Of a DNA stretch of 64,000 nucleotides, positions 43,054 through 53,519 are shown piece by piece. The position numbers and the translations under genes were made by a program. The notes beneath the pieces were generated by a model. It saw only the letters and a list, made by a program, of their open reading frames with translations, was not told the DNA's origin and did no database searches. The stretch comes from Arcicella rosea (GTDB taxonomy: Bacteria > Bacteroidota > Bacteroidia > Cytophagales > Spirosomataceae): contig NZ_JBEUMS010000006.1 in the NCBI RefSeq assembly GCF_040543805.1, positions 280,104 to 344,103 of the forward strand. Direction: 5' to 3'. Each line of letters starts with the position of its first letter. The first letter of the stretch is position 1.

Positions 43054-44247
43054 ATGGAAAAGGCTAAACGTATTTTTTCAATAGATATATTCAGGGCATT
43101 GACAATGCTTTTAATGATTTTTGTAAACGACCTTTGGACATTGAAAAACGTTCCTCTGTGGCTGGAACATGCCGAGGCAAATCAAGATTTCTTGGGTTTA
43201 TCGGATGTTATTTTTCCTTGCTTTTTATTTATTTTGGGTATGGCAATTCCTTTTGCCATTAAAAATCGCATCGCAAAAGGAGATACGCCTTTACAGTTAG
43301 TCAAACATATTATTACTCGTTCTATTGCCTTGTTAATCATGGGAGTTTTCACGGTGAATGTTCCCGAAATCAATGCCGAAGCAACAGGAATGAGTAGTGA
43401 AGTTTTTCAAATATTAATGGTGTTTGGCTTCTTTCTTATCTGGAATGTATATCCTAAAACAGACGCTATTAAAAGTAAAATCTTTTTAGGCTTACGAATT
43501 ATTGGTGTACTTATTTTGCTAAGATTAGCCTACATTTTTAAGGCAGGAACAACTGATAATTTAATAGGAATGACACCACAATGGTGGGGAATTTTAGGGC
43601 TCATCGGTTGGACTTACCTTACAGCAGCCATTATTTACTTGTTTACTTATCAAAAAACTTCTTTATTGGTTTCCTCCTTTTTGTTTTTCAATCTTTTGAC
43701 AATTGCTGGTCATGCTGGTTTATTACAAAAAATATGGGCTGGCGGTCCTTCTGATTGGATTTTAGCCAATGGGACTTTCTTTGCTTTTGCCTTTGCAGGT
43801 ATTTTGGCAAGTATTTTATTGGAACAATTTTCAAAGCTTGAAAACCAATATCAATCGATTGGAAGATACCTATTGTTTGGTATTGTACTTATCATCTTGG
43901 GTTTTATTGCCCGAAATTTCTTTATTATTTCTAAAATACAAGCTACTCCTACTTGGGTTTTTCTGTGCAGTGGAATCGCTTTTATCTTTTTTGCGATAAT
44001 TTACTTTTTGGTTGATGTTAAAGGAAAATCCGATTGGTTTAGTAGTATCAAAACGGCTGGTACAAGTACGCTTACTTGCTATTTAATTCCCTATTGGTAT
44101 TATAGCATTGCGGAATTATCGGGAATTACTTTGCCTGATTTTCTTACTGATGGCATAGTAGGTTTAATCAAATCTTTAATTTACGCTTTTATTGTTATTG
44201 GAATCACGGCTTTGCTTGGTAAGCTAAATGTTAAACTGAAAATTTGA
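43054..44247 (+). CDS. DUF5009/NagX-like membrane acyltransferase homologue
   Basis: A 397-residue protein with about eleven membrane helices. The N-terminal FSIDIFRALTMLLMIFVNDL and FLGLSDVIFPCFLFILGMAI match the family related to heparan-alpha-glucosaminide N-acetyltransferase, called DUF5009 or NagX in bacteria, where it occurs in GlcNAc and chitin use clusters. The conserved catalytic His of the human enzyme is not obvious here, so transport or another transfer is possible. It is co-transcribed with the GH20 gene (13-base gap). Confidence 0.8.
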   Translation: MEKAKRIFSIDIFRALTMLLMIFVNDLWTLKNVPLWLEHAEANQDFLGLSDVIFPCFLFILGMAIPFAIKNRIAKGDTPLQLVKHIITRSIALLIMGVFTVNVPEINAEATGMSSEVFQILMVFGFFLIWNVYPKTDAIKSKIFLGLRIIGVLILLRLAYIFKAGTTDNLIGMTPQWWGILGLIGWTYLTAAIIYLFTYQKTSLLVSSFLFFNLLTIAGHAGLLQKIWAGGPSDWILANGTFFAFAFAGILASILLEQFSKLENQYQSIGRYLLFGIVLIILGFIARNFFIISKIQATPTWVFLCSGIAFIFFAIIYFLVDVKGKSDWFSSIKTAGTSTLTCYLIPYWYYSIAELSGITLPDFLTDGIVGLIKSLIYAFIVIGITALLGKLNVKLKI

Positions 44248-44289
44248 GATTTCTTTTACTCGGCTTGGAAAGCCTAGGTACGATTTGCG

Positions 44290-44976
44290 TTATGTCTTCA
44301 ATTTATCTTTAATCAAAATCAGACTTTCTTCGTAGGACGCACCAACTGGAATTTCTGTTTCTTGAATAAAGATAGATTGTCGAGCAATTTTGCTTACTTT
44401 TTGATAAGCAATAATATAAGAACGATGAATCCTGACAAAGTACTTTTCAGGCAATATTTGTAGGACATCCGTCATGGTTTGGCGGCTCAAAAGTTTTTTG
44501 TTTTTCAAGTAAAAAGTAAGGTAATTTCCTTCGGCTTCGATATAGAGTAAATCTTCAAACAATACTTTTTCTTCTTCATAGCCTGTTTTGATGAAAACAA
44601 AATTTCGTTCATCAACTTCTTTACTTTCTTTTATAGACAAGGCCTTATTGCAAGCTTTGGTAAATCTTGCTAAAGAAAAAGGCTTTAATAAGTAATCAAC
44701 AGCATCTAATTCAAAACCTTGCACGGCGTACTCTGAATACGCTGTTGTAAAAATTATCATGGGTACTTTTTGTAAGCAATGCACAAAGTCGATGCCCGAA
44801 ATATCAGGCATTTTGATGTCCAAGAAAATCAAATCTACTTTATTATTTTGCAGATAAGGAATTGCCTCAAAAGCATCGGTAAAAGTTGCTTTTAATTCCA
44901 AAAAAGGAATTTTTGAAGCATGAAATTGAATTACTTCTAAGGCTTTTGGTTCATCGTCGATGGCTATGGCAATCAT
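44290..44976 (-). CDS. LytTR-family response regulator
   Basis: A 228-residue regulator: a receiver domain with DDEP (7-10), phosphoacceptor Asp53 in LIFLDIKMPDISG, and YLLKPF. A LytTR DNA-binding domain spans about 120-226 (IEAEGNYLTFYLKNKKLLS; FVRIHRSYIIAYQKVSKI). It pairs with the LytS-type kinase upstream on the same strand. The start is at 44976; a heptamer-type repeat lies immediately before it. Confidence 0.92.
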   Translation of the reverse strand: MIAIAIDDEPKALEVIQFHASKIPFLELKATFTDAFEAIPYLQNNKVDLIFLDIKMPDISGIDFVHCLQKVPMIIFTTAYSEYAVQGFELDAVDYLLKPFSLARFTKACNKALSIKESKEVDERNFVFIKTGYEEEKVLFEDLLYIEAEGNYLTFYLKNKKLLSRQTMTDVLQILPEKYFVRIHRSYIIAYQKVSKIARQSIFIQETEIPVGASYEESLILIKDKLKT

Positions 44977-45092
44977 TTTAAATGGTGAGTTGTGAGTGAT
45001 GAATTGTGAATGTTTTTTTGTACAATTGATTTTCTAAATAATAATTAACCTGATTATTGGACATTTTCTTTTAAAACCTTTTTCTAATTGTT

Positions 45093-45145
45093 GGCAACCC
45101 TTGCGGTTACTCATCCATTGTGTGTGGGCAACCGCAAGGGTTGCC
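45093..45145. repeat. Perfect 16-bp inverted repeat between the kinase and regulator genes
   Basis: GGCAACCCTTGCGGTT (45093-45108) pairs with AACCGCAAGGGTTGCC (45130-45145) around a 21-base loop. It is richer in G and C than its surroundings. It lies inside a two-component operon, so it could adjust the kinase-to-regulator ratio; it also looks like a small mobile repeat. Confidence 0.65.
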
Positions 45146-45201
45146 ACTACGGATTTTTTGGTGTAAAATATAAGAATCCGATACTAATCACTCCAAAATC
45201 T

Positions 45202-46743
45202 TTAAAAGATACCTAAAGTCAATGATACAAAATAATCTTGTTCAGATTGTTGAATTTCTAACGTATGTCTTTGAGGATATATCAATTCTAGTCGCTTTTG
45301 TACATTATCCAAACCTATTCCCGATTGTTTTTCGGTATCGTTTTCATTTTTAGGATGCAATGAATTATGTACTTTAAAATAAAGTTTTTGAGCATCAAAA
45401 GTAAGTGTAATGTAAATCCAAGATGGTTTTCTGAAACTGATGCCGTGTTTAAAAGCATTTTCTACAAAAGGATTCAACAACATGGGTGCAATATAAATCT
45501 CGTAGTCAAGCTGCTGAATATTTACCCTAATTTCAATATCATGCGATTCGTCTAAACGCATTCTTTGAATTTCGATAAAATTCTCTAAATATTCTATTTC
45601 CTTACTTAATGGAATACGTTCTTGGTGGTTTTCGTGCAACATAAAGCGCATCATATCGCCCAATTTTTGTATTCCGTTAGAAGTCTTTTCAGCATTTTCT
45701 TTCAACGCTACTGCGTATAGAGTATTCAGCGCATTAAATAAAAAGTGTGGATTAATCTGCGAACGTAAAGTAATGAGTTCAGCAGATTTTTGAAATACTT
45801 GTGTTTGTAGTTGTTTTTTCTCCTGAAAAAATAACCAACGAACCAATGCCGAAAAGAAACCTAGCAAATGTGGAAGAATTACAAGACCAAAGTAAAAGCC
45901 AGTATTCGCAATTCTGTACCAAAGTAAATAAAGAATGATGTTAAATAAACCATATACAAAAAGCCAAAGCATAGGAATGACAAGTTCATTCTTTTTTGAA
46001 TAATTGATTTGTGCAAAATAAGGAATGACAATTTTGAAAGAAAGATGATGTAAACCGACAATCAAGAGTATTTGTGTCAGTCCAATTACTAAGCCCGTCA
46101 AACCAACAATCAAATTGGCAACCTCGCCAAAAAGTGTAAACAGAGAAATCGACGCTAGAGCTAAAAATAGAATTAAGTTATTCAAAAACTGTTGTTTGGG
46201 CTGGCGTTCTTTTTCAAATAAATCGGCAGTATAATAATATAATTGAGCAACGACTTCATAAAGTGCGATGATAATAATACTCGCAAAAGCATCCGTCAGT
46301 ACATATAACTTTCTAAAAAGTGAAAACACTTTAAATCCAATGGGATTTCCATGAACGTCATATCGAAAACGCCAAAAGAGCTTATATTCTTTGTAAATAA
46401 AACAACTGGCTAGTAGCAAAACAACCACAAAAACCATCCATAAAACAGTTGAAATATCATAGTTTTTCTGTTTGATGGCAGGAAAGAAAAAGTAATGAAA
46501 AACAAACCAAGCCGCAGTAAAAAGTACTGCGGCAGCAATAGTCGGGAATATGTTATTAAGGTATTGGTCATAAGAAGCTAAGCCACTCCAAATGACATGA
46601 TTGGGTAATGGAATTCGCTCAAGATATTCAATATCAACATCGAAATCATGGGCAATTCCAAAGAGCCTTCTTACTACATAAAAGATGACGGCAAAAAGAA
46701 TAAAAAATACTTCGTAGGTTCTAAATTTTTCGTGTGAATTCAT
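45202..46743 (-). CDS. LytS/YehU-type sensor histidine kinase
   Basis: A 513-residue membrane kinase. About eight helices fall within residues 10-305. The His_kinase box LRSQINPHFLFNALNTLY has His333. The ATPase part has LLNPFVENAFKHG and GIGLDNVQKRLELIYP. There is no extracytoplasmic sensor domain, so it senses in or near the membrane. The LytTR regulator follows after a 225-bp spacer. The gene diverges from the large fasciclin/SusCD locus, so that locus is a plausible target. Confidence 0.9.
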   Translation of the reverse strand: MNSHEKFRTYEVFFILFAVIFYVVRRLFGIAHDFDVDIEYLERIPLPNHVIWSGLASYDQYLNNIFPTIAAAVLFTAAWFVFHYFFFPAIKQKNYDISTVLWMVFVVVLLLASCFIYKEYKLFWRFRYDVHGNPIGFKVFSLFRKLYVLTDAFASIIIIALYEVVAQLYYYTADLFEKERQPKQQFLNNLILFLALASISLFTLFGEVANLIVGLTGLVIGLTQILLIVGLHHLSFKIVIPYFAQINYSKKNELVIPMLWLFVYGLFNIILYLLWYRIANTGFYFGLVILPHLLGFFSALVRWLFFQEKKQLQTQVFQKSAELITLRSQINPHFLFNALNTLYAVALKENAEKTSNGIQKLGDMMRFMLHENHQERIPLSKEIEYLENFIEIQRMRLDESHDIEIRVNIQQLDYEIYIAPMLLNPFVENAFKHGISFRKPSWIYITLTFDAQKLYFKVHNSLHPKNENDTEKQSGIGLDNVQKRLELIYPQRHTLEIQQSEQDYFVSLTLGIF

Positions 46744-46757
46744 TGTCTTTTTTTCAT

Positions 46758-46765
46758 CAAAGCTA
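46758..46765 (-). promoter_or_regulatory. Likely -7 box of the LytS-type kinase gene
   Basis: On the minus strand this reads TAGCTTTG, matching TAnnTTTG, 14 bases before the ATG. The -33 region has no clear TTTG. Confidence 0.4.
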
Positions 46766-47872
46766 GTATTGCTTAGAAATGTAAATTAAAAAATGTTTTG
46801 AACTAGCTAACATTTGGGTTGAAATTGAAAAAAGAGTAGATAAACTTGATAAAAAGGCTATATTGAGTGATTTTTTTACCCATTTCTCCTTACAAAACCC
46901 GCAAAAAAGGACAGAAAATAAAAAAATCTTCATTTTTATCAATGAAGTTTGTATTAGAAAAATACAACAGATTTTGCAGGTAATGCTTCAAAATTTTAAT
47001 ACAAAACGAATACCAAGCCAATTCATCGCCTAATCTATAGTACTTATCATGATGATTTAAAAACAGCTATTCTCATAAAATTCATTAGTGATAAAGCTTT
47101 ATTTTGGCTTTTTTCATCTTAATATGTTGCCTAAATTCAGTAACACTTCTAGTAAAAAATACTCATTACTTACTAAAAATCAGTCGATAAGGGTAGTATA
47201 ATCCGTAAAAATTCAACATTATTTCCTGAAATAGCTATTCATTGTTTTTTAAAGCCTGAAAAAAAATCTTTTTGAGGGCTATGGGCAATCTCTCTTTTCA
47301 TGTCTTTTACAAGAAAGAGCTATTATAAATTTTCCTAGAAAATACTTTTTTTTTCCAAGTTGACTTGACAATTGTCAATGATTGTACTATTCTAATATTT
47401 AACATAATTTACAGGATGGTACATGATGGTTCAGGAAAGCCAAATGGGTTATTTTACAATAAATAATTTATAAAATACAATATAGGATTTTATAAAACAT
47501 TTAAATCACTCTCTTAATATATACTAAATTTTGACAATGATGGAAGGAAACACGACATCTTTTAGCCTCACTGTGGAATCATATTTCCATACCTTTTCAG
47601 TAATTCTCTGAGCATTTTCAAGCAATTATTTCATTTAATCACATACAAGCAATCCATTTTATCTATGAAAAAACTGTACTTCTTCAGTAAAATTTCGAAA
47701 TGTGTTAAAAACACACTATCCTACCAATTGGCTCATTAAAAGGCTTTTGTTAGTTTTTTCCAATAGAGGTATCTCCTTTTCAACGAAGATTCATAACCTT
47801 CATTTTGTTGCGTTGCGACGTATTTTAATTAGCATAAATCACAATTCCTATAATATACATAAACCATAAAGA
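46766..47872. other. 1.1-kb AT-rich intergenic region between the kinase and the fasciclin/SusCD locus
   Basis: No open frame of note and no RNA gene recognised. The one clear structure is the perfect 14-bp palindrome TTGACAATTGTCAA at 47365-47378, about 500 bases before the first fasciclin ATG; it could be an operator. T-rich runs are frequent. No TAnnTTTG box was found close to the fasciclin start. Confidence 0.4.
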
Positions 47873-50137
47873 ATGATGTTTCAATACTCTTTCCGTTATT
47901 TTTTTGTCATACTGGGTGGCGTATTCACTTTACTTAGTAGCTGTACTAAAGAAGAGCTGGATATTTACAAACGCCCAGCAACCTTAGAGCCCCCAATTTA
48001 TCAAACCCTTCAAAGTAAAGGCAATTTCACTTCGCTTTTGGGTGTGATTGATAAAAGTGGCTACCAACGTACTTTGAGTAGCGCTGGTTATTGGACTTTC
48101 TTTGCTCCAAATGACGATGCTTTCAAAACTTATTTTACAAGTACTGGACTTACGCTTGCAGCAATTGATTCGGTGAAAGCCAGAGAAATTGTACAAAGTA
48201 TGTTAGTATTCAATGCTTTTGACCAAACTCGTTTGCCAGACTATCAGTCGCCATTAGGTTGGCAAGAAGCAAGAGCTTTCAGAAGAAAAACCGCTTATTA
48301 TACAGGTTTTTATGATGAAACTACTTTTGAGGGAACAAAATTGAAAGCTGTTTCACTCAATCGTCCAAACAACAATTACATCGTTGGGGATAACAACAAC
48401 AAACACATTTCATACTTCACTAGCGAATACTTCTCTGCGATTGGCTTAAGTGCTACAGATTACAATTACTTCTATCCAAATACTCCTTATACAGGTTTCA
48501 ACGTGATGGAAGCAAAGGTCGTTAACGCTGATATTTTTGCCGAAAATGGAATGATTCATGAAATTGACCATGTATTAAATCCACAACCATCAATTGATGA
48601 GTTTTTACGTACCAAACCACAATACAGCGTTTTCAGAAATTTAATTGAAAAATACGCATCTACTTACGCTTTGAATGACCCAATGACTACAAAATACGCC
48701 AATTTAACAGGTAAAGGCGATAAAGTGTATGTAAAAACATTCAACAAACAAGCAAGTAGCGGTAAATTTTTAACATTCGCTCCAAACTGTGAAAACTTCT
48801 TGAAAAATGCCGAGAATGATTCTCAGTTAGATATGTGGACTGCATTTATTCCTACAAATGATGTTTTGACACAGTATATCAATAATGTATTGTTAGAAAA
48901 CTATACTTCATTGGATGCCATGCCTCCGGGTATCATCATCGACCTTATCAATGCCCATTTGTTCCCAACTACAGTTTGGCCTTCAAAATTCAGAAACAGT
49001 TTCAATGCTTTGGGAGAAGAAGCTCGCTTTGATGCAAATGCAGATGTGGTTGAGAAAAAAGTATTGAGTAATGCGATGTTTTATGGTACCAACAGAGTAC
49101 AGTCATCAAACCTGTTCGCTTCTGTTTATTCTAAAGCATATTTAGACCCTAAATTCAGTATAATGACTAGAATCTTGGATATGGACTGGAAGAACACCAT
49201 TCTTAACCCAAGAGTAAATTATACTTTATTTATGATTAGCGATGAAGCATTTAAAGCTGCAGGTTATGATTATGACCCTTCAAAATTTGTATCAAACGTT
49301 GCCAACAGTGAATGGGGTTATACTCCACCTGGCTCTACAACTCGTACTCCTGGAACTTCAGTTTTGGCAAGTCTTCAAAGAATTGTAGCTACCAGTGTTA
49401 TTTATACGCCACAAAATCAATTGAATAATTTATCAGGAAAAGGAGTAATTGATGCTATCAATGGTGAATATATCAAATTTGAAAACAATAAAGTATATTC
49501 AACAGGAACCAAAAATGCCCCAATTACAGTAACAGGTTCTAAAACGGCTACAAATGGTAAGGTTTATTATACAAATGGTTTGTTAAATTTTGCACCAAAC
49601 AACACATCTATCGCCGACCCAATCGGAAAAGACCTTTCTGTGCTAGGTGCAACTGCTGATTTGCCTTATTATAATTTCTATCAATATCTTAAAAACTCAA
49701 CAGCTTTCACTGCGGCGACATTTGCTATTAATGGCGTAAACGAAGGTAGTTTTTATACATTCTTCGTGCCAGACAATGCTGCGATACAAGCAGCAGTAAA
49801 TGCTGGTGTTTTGCCAGGAACAGGTACAGGAGCAGTAAAAACACCAAACTTTAACCCGACAAGTTTACTTGACAAAAAGATTGTTGAAGATTTTATTAAC
49901 TACCATATCCTGAACAAAAAAGTGGTTGCTACAGACGGAAAAGAATCTGGCGCCATGGAAACTTTATTGAAAGATGCGGTAGGAGATCCAGTAAAAATCT
50001 CTGTAATAAATGCGGTGGGTTCAATGCAATTGGCTGATGCTACTTCAAAAAAATCAAATGTTAGGGTTGATAAAAGTAATAACCTTTCTAACAGAGCAAT
50101 GATTCATTTGATTGATGGATATCTAAAGGCTAATTAA
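47873..50137 (+). CDS. Large fasciclin (FAS1) lipoprotein with about four FAS1 repeats
   Basis: A 754-residue lipoprotein; the lipobox LLSSC follows the helix FFVILGGVFT. FAS1-type segments begin near 45 (FTSLLGVIDKSGYQRTL, with the H1 box YWTFFAPNDDAF), near 250 (YSVFRNLIEKYAS), near 425 (FSIMTRILDMDWKNTIL) and near 605 (YNFYQYLKNSTAF with YTFFVPDNAAI). The later ones are divergent. FAS1 domains mediate adhesion or carbohydrate contact in other organisms. It heads the SusCD locus (SusC starts 69 bases later), so it is probably a surface-exposed accessory lipoprotein. The second Met (47876) is an equally good start. Confidence 0.85.
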   Translation: MMFQYSFRYFFVILGGVFTLLSSCTKEELDIYKRPATLEPPIYQTLQSKGNFTSLLGVIDKSGYQRTLSSAGYWTFFAPNDDAFKTYFTSTGLTLAAIDSVKAREIVQSMLVFNAFDQTRLPDYQSPLGWQEARAFRRKTAYYTGFYDETTFEGTKLKAVSLNRPNNNYIVGDNNNKHISYFTSEYFSAIGLSATDYNYFYPNTPYTGFNVMEAKVVNADIFAENGMIHEIDHVLNPQPSIDEFLRTKPQYSVFRNLIEKYASTYALNDPMTTKYANLTGKGDKVYVKTFNKQASSGKFLTFAPNCENFLKNAENDSQLDMWTAFIPTNDVLTQYINNVLLENYTSLDAMPPGIIIDLINAHLFPTTVWPSKFRNSFNALGEEARFDANADVVEKKVLSNAMFYGTNRVQSSNLFASVYSKAYLDPKFSIMTRILDMDWKNTILNPRVNYTLFMISDEAFKAAGYDYDPSKFVSNVANSEWGYTPPGSTTRTPGTSVLASLQRIVATSVIYTPQNQLNNLSGKGVIDAINGEYIKFENNKVYSTGTKNAPITVTGSKTATNGKVYYTNGLLNFAPNNTSIADPIGKDLSVLGATADLPYYNFYQYLKNSTAFTAATFAINGVNEGSFYTFFVPDNAAIQAAVNAGVLPGTGTGAVKTPNFNPTSLLDKKIVEDFINYHILNKKVVATDGKESGAMETLLKDAVGDPVKISVINAVGSMQLADATSKKSNVRVDKSNNLSNRAMIHLIDGYLKAN

Positions 50138-50145
50138 ATCTCAAT

Positions 50146-50168
50146 CTTGGAAAACCAAGTGGATTTTT
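50146..50168 (+). other. Short hairpin between fasciclin and susC genes
   Basis: CTTGG-AAAA-CCAAG (50146-50159) is followed by TGGATTTTT, 9 bases after the fasciclin stop. It may be a weak terminator or processing site that sets expression of the downstream genes. Confidence 0.35.
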
Positions 50169-50206
50169 AGGTCACACAACTCGTTTAAAAATTTGCAAAT
50201 AAGCCA

Positions 50207-53200
50207 ATGAAAATTTTTACCAAATTACTAATCATAACGGGTGTATTGCTATTATGTCAACACATTTCAATAGCACAAACATCTACTTTACATACCGTTC
50301 GAGGCAAAATAGTTGACCTCAAAGATAGCTCTGCCGTGATAGGTGTTACGGTTGCTGAGCTTGACCGTGATAACCGTATCATTAAAGGTGTGAGTTCTGA
50401 CGTAGAAGGTAACTTCGTTATCAGAGTTTCTAATGCTAATAATAGACTCTCGTTTTCGAGTATCGGTTATAAAACACAAAAAATTGACATCAAAGGAAAA
50501 AGCTCTTTGAAAATCTGGATGGAAGCTACCACTTCTGACCTTGACGAAGTAGTTGTTTCTGCAAGACCAACCGATAATGGTTTGATGTCTGTATCTGAAA
50601 GAAACACAACCATTGCAGTCGCTAAAATTGATGCTAAAATGGTTGAAGATATGCAAGGGACATCAATCGACCAAATGTTACAAGGTCGTTTGGCTGGGGT
50701 AGATATTACTGCCGCTTCTGGTGACCCAGGAACGGGGATGCAAATCAGAATTAGAGGTACATCATCTATCAACTCTTCTGTTGAGCCAATGATTGTAGTA
50801 GATGGTATGCCTTATGAAACATCTATTCCATCTGACTTCAACTTCGGTACTGCCGATGAAATGGGTTATGCTTCTTTATTGAACTTAGCTCCTTCTGATA
50901 TTAAAAATATTGCGGTTTTGAAAGATGCAGCCGCTACAGCAATGTGGGGTTCAAGAGCTGCCAATGGTGTTGTGGTTATTAATACAAAAAGAGGAACAGT
51001 AGGTACGCCAAAAGTAACTTATACTTTTAAAGGTTCGGTTTCAAAACAACCAAATGCTATTCCAATGCTTTCAGGTGACCAATATTCAATGTTGATTCCA
51101 GAAGCATTTATGAACAGAAACGGTACTCCTTTGAATACGCAAACCGTAAAAGAATTCCAATACGACCCAAATGATCCATACTGGTATAATAACTATGGTC
51201 AAAATATTAACTGGGTAGATGCTATTACGCAATTAGGTTATTCGCAAGATCATGCTGTTTCAATTACGGGTGGTGGTGAAAAAGCGAAGTATTATGCTTC
51301 AACGGGATTCTTTAACCAAAAAGGTACAACAATTGGAACTGGACTTAGTCGTATCAATACTCGTATCAACCTTGACTACAACGTTTCTAACAGAATTCGT
51401 TTCAAGACCGACTTATCGTTTACTCACTCGGATAATGCAAGAAACTATGTTTCAGCTTTAACAGATAATAAAGACTTAATTCGTTCAGTAGCTTATAGCA
51501 AAATGCCTAACATGAGTATTTTTGAATACAATGATTTAGGGCAATTAACTGGCAATTACTTCTCGCCACTTACTAACATTCAGGGTACGTTTTCAAATAC
51601 TTACAACCCTGTTGCGATGGTTAAATCTGCCAAAAACAACATCATTTCTGAAAGAATTATTCCACACTTTCAGGTGCAGTATGATTTAGTACCACAACAA
51701 TGGGTTGCTACTTTTGATATTCAGTTTGATATTAATAACAACAAAACCAATTCATTCTTACCACAAGTAGCCACTGGACAAACATTCACTAGCCCTGCGG
51801 TAAACGTTGCAACAGATGGAGATGCGGATGGTTTTGCCGTTACTACAAAAACAAGTTTGATCTATACTCCAAAAATCAAAAATACCAAGCACGAATTAAC
51901 CAGTTTGTGGGCTTTGAATACTTCTGATGTAAAGTCTGTTTGGCAAGAAGCTTATGTAACCAATACTGCATCTTCTGATTTAACAGATGTTACTAACCCT
52001 GCACGTTTAACGACGTCAAAGTTATCGTCGGGTGTTTCACAAACTCGTAATATCGGTTTATTGATGAATGTTCACTACGGATTTTTAGACCGTTATATTT
52101 TTGATGTGGGTATCAGAGGTGATGGAAACTCTCGTTTTGGACCAGCCTATCGTTATGGTTTATTCCCTTCTATTTCTTCTAAATGGATTATTTCTGATGA
52201 GCCTTTCATGAAAAGATTCGATAACCTTATCGAGCATTTAGGTTTAAGAATGAGTTATGGACAAAGTGGAAATGCACCACGTAAAGATTATTTATACTAT
52301 GGTAGATTTAATACTTTAGGCTGGTCATACCTTGGTTCATCGGCTGTAGTTCCACAAACGATGCAATTGAATAACCTTCGTTGGGAACGTATTATTGGTA
52401 GAAACGTAGGTATTAACTTAATTACTCGTAACAGAAAATTAACGATAGATGCCGAATTCTACAAAAACAGTACAAAAGATTTATTCTTTGAAAACCTACA
52501 AATTCCAGCATTTACAGGTTTCAACACAGTTCAAATGAACGTTGGAACGATGGAAAACTCAGGTTGGGAGTTCAACTTAAACTTGATCGCTTACAAAACA
52601 AAAGATATAGCTGTTGATTTCAACATGAACATTGCTCATAACACAAACGTAATCCGTGAAATCTCAGATTTATATCCTCGTCAAGGTGGTATTGCTACAC
52701 AAAACGGCACTTACATGACTTATATGCAAGTGAACAACCCATTTGGTTCTTTTTATGGATATCGTTATAAAGGAGTATATAAAGACAAAGCAGCTACTGT
52801 AGCACGAGGAAAAAATGGCGAGCCAATCGTTACACCTGATGCACAATCTGTTTATATGCGATTTAACTATCCACAAACAGATTATATTTTCCAACCGGGT
52901 GATGCAATGTATGAAGACATCAATAAAGATGGCAACATCAATTACATGGACTTAGTGTACTTAGGAAATAGTAACCCTGCTTTCACAGGTGGTTTTGGTG
53001 CAACTGCTTCTTACAAATCTTTCAAATTAACTACTTTCTTCAACTTCCGTAGCGATTACGATGTAGTAAATGCTACTAGAATGGGCACAACAAGTATGTT
53101 TGGTTTTGGAAACCAAAGTACTGAAGTGTTGTCTCGTTGGAGAAAAGAAGGTGATGAAACAATGGTGCCACGTGCTTTGTACAATACTGGTTATAACTGG

Positions 53201-53473
53201 TTAGGTTCAAGCAGATATGTGGAAGATGCTTCTTTCGTACGTTTCAGAACAGCTACTTTAAGCTACACATTCACTAAAAAAGCTTTGAAAGCATTGAATA
53301 TTACAGCACTTAGAGCATACGCAACAGTAGAAAACTTAATGACTTGGACAAACTATAGCGGACAAGACCCAGAAGTACAAATGAGAGGTAGCGACCCATT
53401 CAGAGTAGCAACAGATAACTCAATGACTCCTCCAGCTAAAACTGTGACTTTTGGTTTAGTAGCGACTTTCTAA
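50207..53473 (+). CDS. SusC/RagA-family TonB-linked outer membrane protein
   Basis: A 1088-residue outer-membrane receptor with a signal peptide (LLIITGVLLLCQHISIAQ). A CarboxypepD_reg-like domain covers about 28-105 (VRGKIVDLKDSSAVIGVTV). Next come LDEVVVSARP and the plug domain (IDQMLQGRLAGVDI; VVDGMPYE; VLKDAAATAMWGSRAANGVV), and a 22-strand type barrel ending TVTFGLVATF with terminal Phe. With the SusD protein encoded 46 bases downstream it should form the lidded uptake complex driven by TonB. The substrate is not apparent; no glycosidase is in the locus. Confidence 0.93.
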   Translation: MKIFTKLLIITGVLLLCQHISIAQTSTLHTVRGKIVDLKDSSAVIGVTVAELDRDNRIIKGVSSDVEGNFVIRVSNANNRLSFSSIGYKTQKIDIKGKSSLKIWMEATTSDLDEVVVSARPTDNGLMSVSERNTTIAVAKIDAKMVEDMQGTSIDQMLQGRLAGVDITAASGDPGTGMQIRIRGTSSINSSVEPMIVVDGMPYETSIPSDFNFGTADEMGYASLLNLAPSDIKNIAVLKDAAATAMWGSRAANGVVVINTKRGTVGTPKVTYTFKGSVSKQPNAIPMLSGDQYSMLIPEAFMNRNGTPLNTQTVKEFQYDPNDPYWYNNYGQNINWVDAITQLGYSQDHAVSITGGGEKAKYYASTGFFNQKGTTIGTGLSRINTRINLDYNVSNRIRFKTDLSFTHSDNARNYVSALTDNKDLIRSVAYSKMPNMSIFEYNDLGQLTGNYFSPLTNIQGTFSNTYNPVAMVKSAKNNIISERIIPHFQVQYDLVPQQWVATFDIQFDINNNKTNSFLPQVATGQTFTSPAVNVATDGDADGFAVTTKTSLIYTPKIKNTKHELTSLWALNTSDVKSVWQEAYVTNTASSDLTDVTNPARLTTSKLSSGVSQTRNIGLLMNVHYGFLDRYIFDVGIRGDGNSRFGPAYRYGLFPSISSKWIISDEPFMKRFDNLIEHLGLRMSYGQSGNAPRKDYLYYGRFNTLGWSYLGSSAVVPQTMQLNNLRWERIIGRNVGINLITRNRKLTIDAEFYKNSTKDLFFENLQIPAFTGFNTVQMNVGTMENSGWEFNLNLIAYKTKDIAVDFNMNIAHNTNVIREISDLYPRQGGIATQNGTYMTYMQVNNPFGSFYGYRYKGVYKDKAATVARGKNGEPIVTPDAQSVYMRFNYPQTDYIFQPGDAMYEDINKDGNINYMDLVYLGNSNPAFTGGFGATASYKSFKLTTFFNFRSDYDVVNATRMGTTSMFGFGNQSTEVLSRWRKEGDETMVPRALYNTGYNWLGSSRYVEDASFVRFRTATLSYTFTKKALKALNITALRAYATVENLMTWTNYSGQDPEVQMRGSDPFRVATDNSMTPPAKTVTFGLVATF

Positions 53474-53519
53474 ACGAAGCATTATCAAGATAGATACAAC
53501 AATATAGATAATAGATACA

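Noticed and set aside
50288..50772. Two 100-122-codon frames opposite the start of the first susC gene
   Set aside because: They lie antisense to the conserved CarboxypepD_reg and plug domains and have the low-complexity composition of shadow frames.
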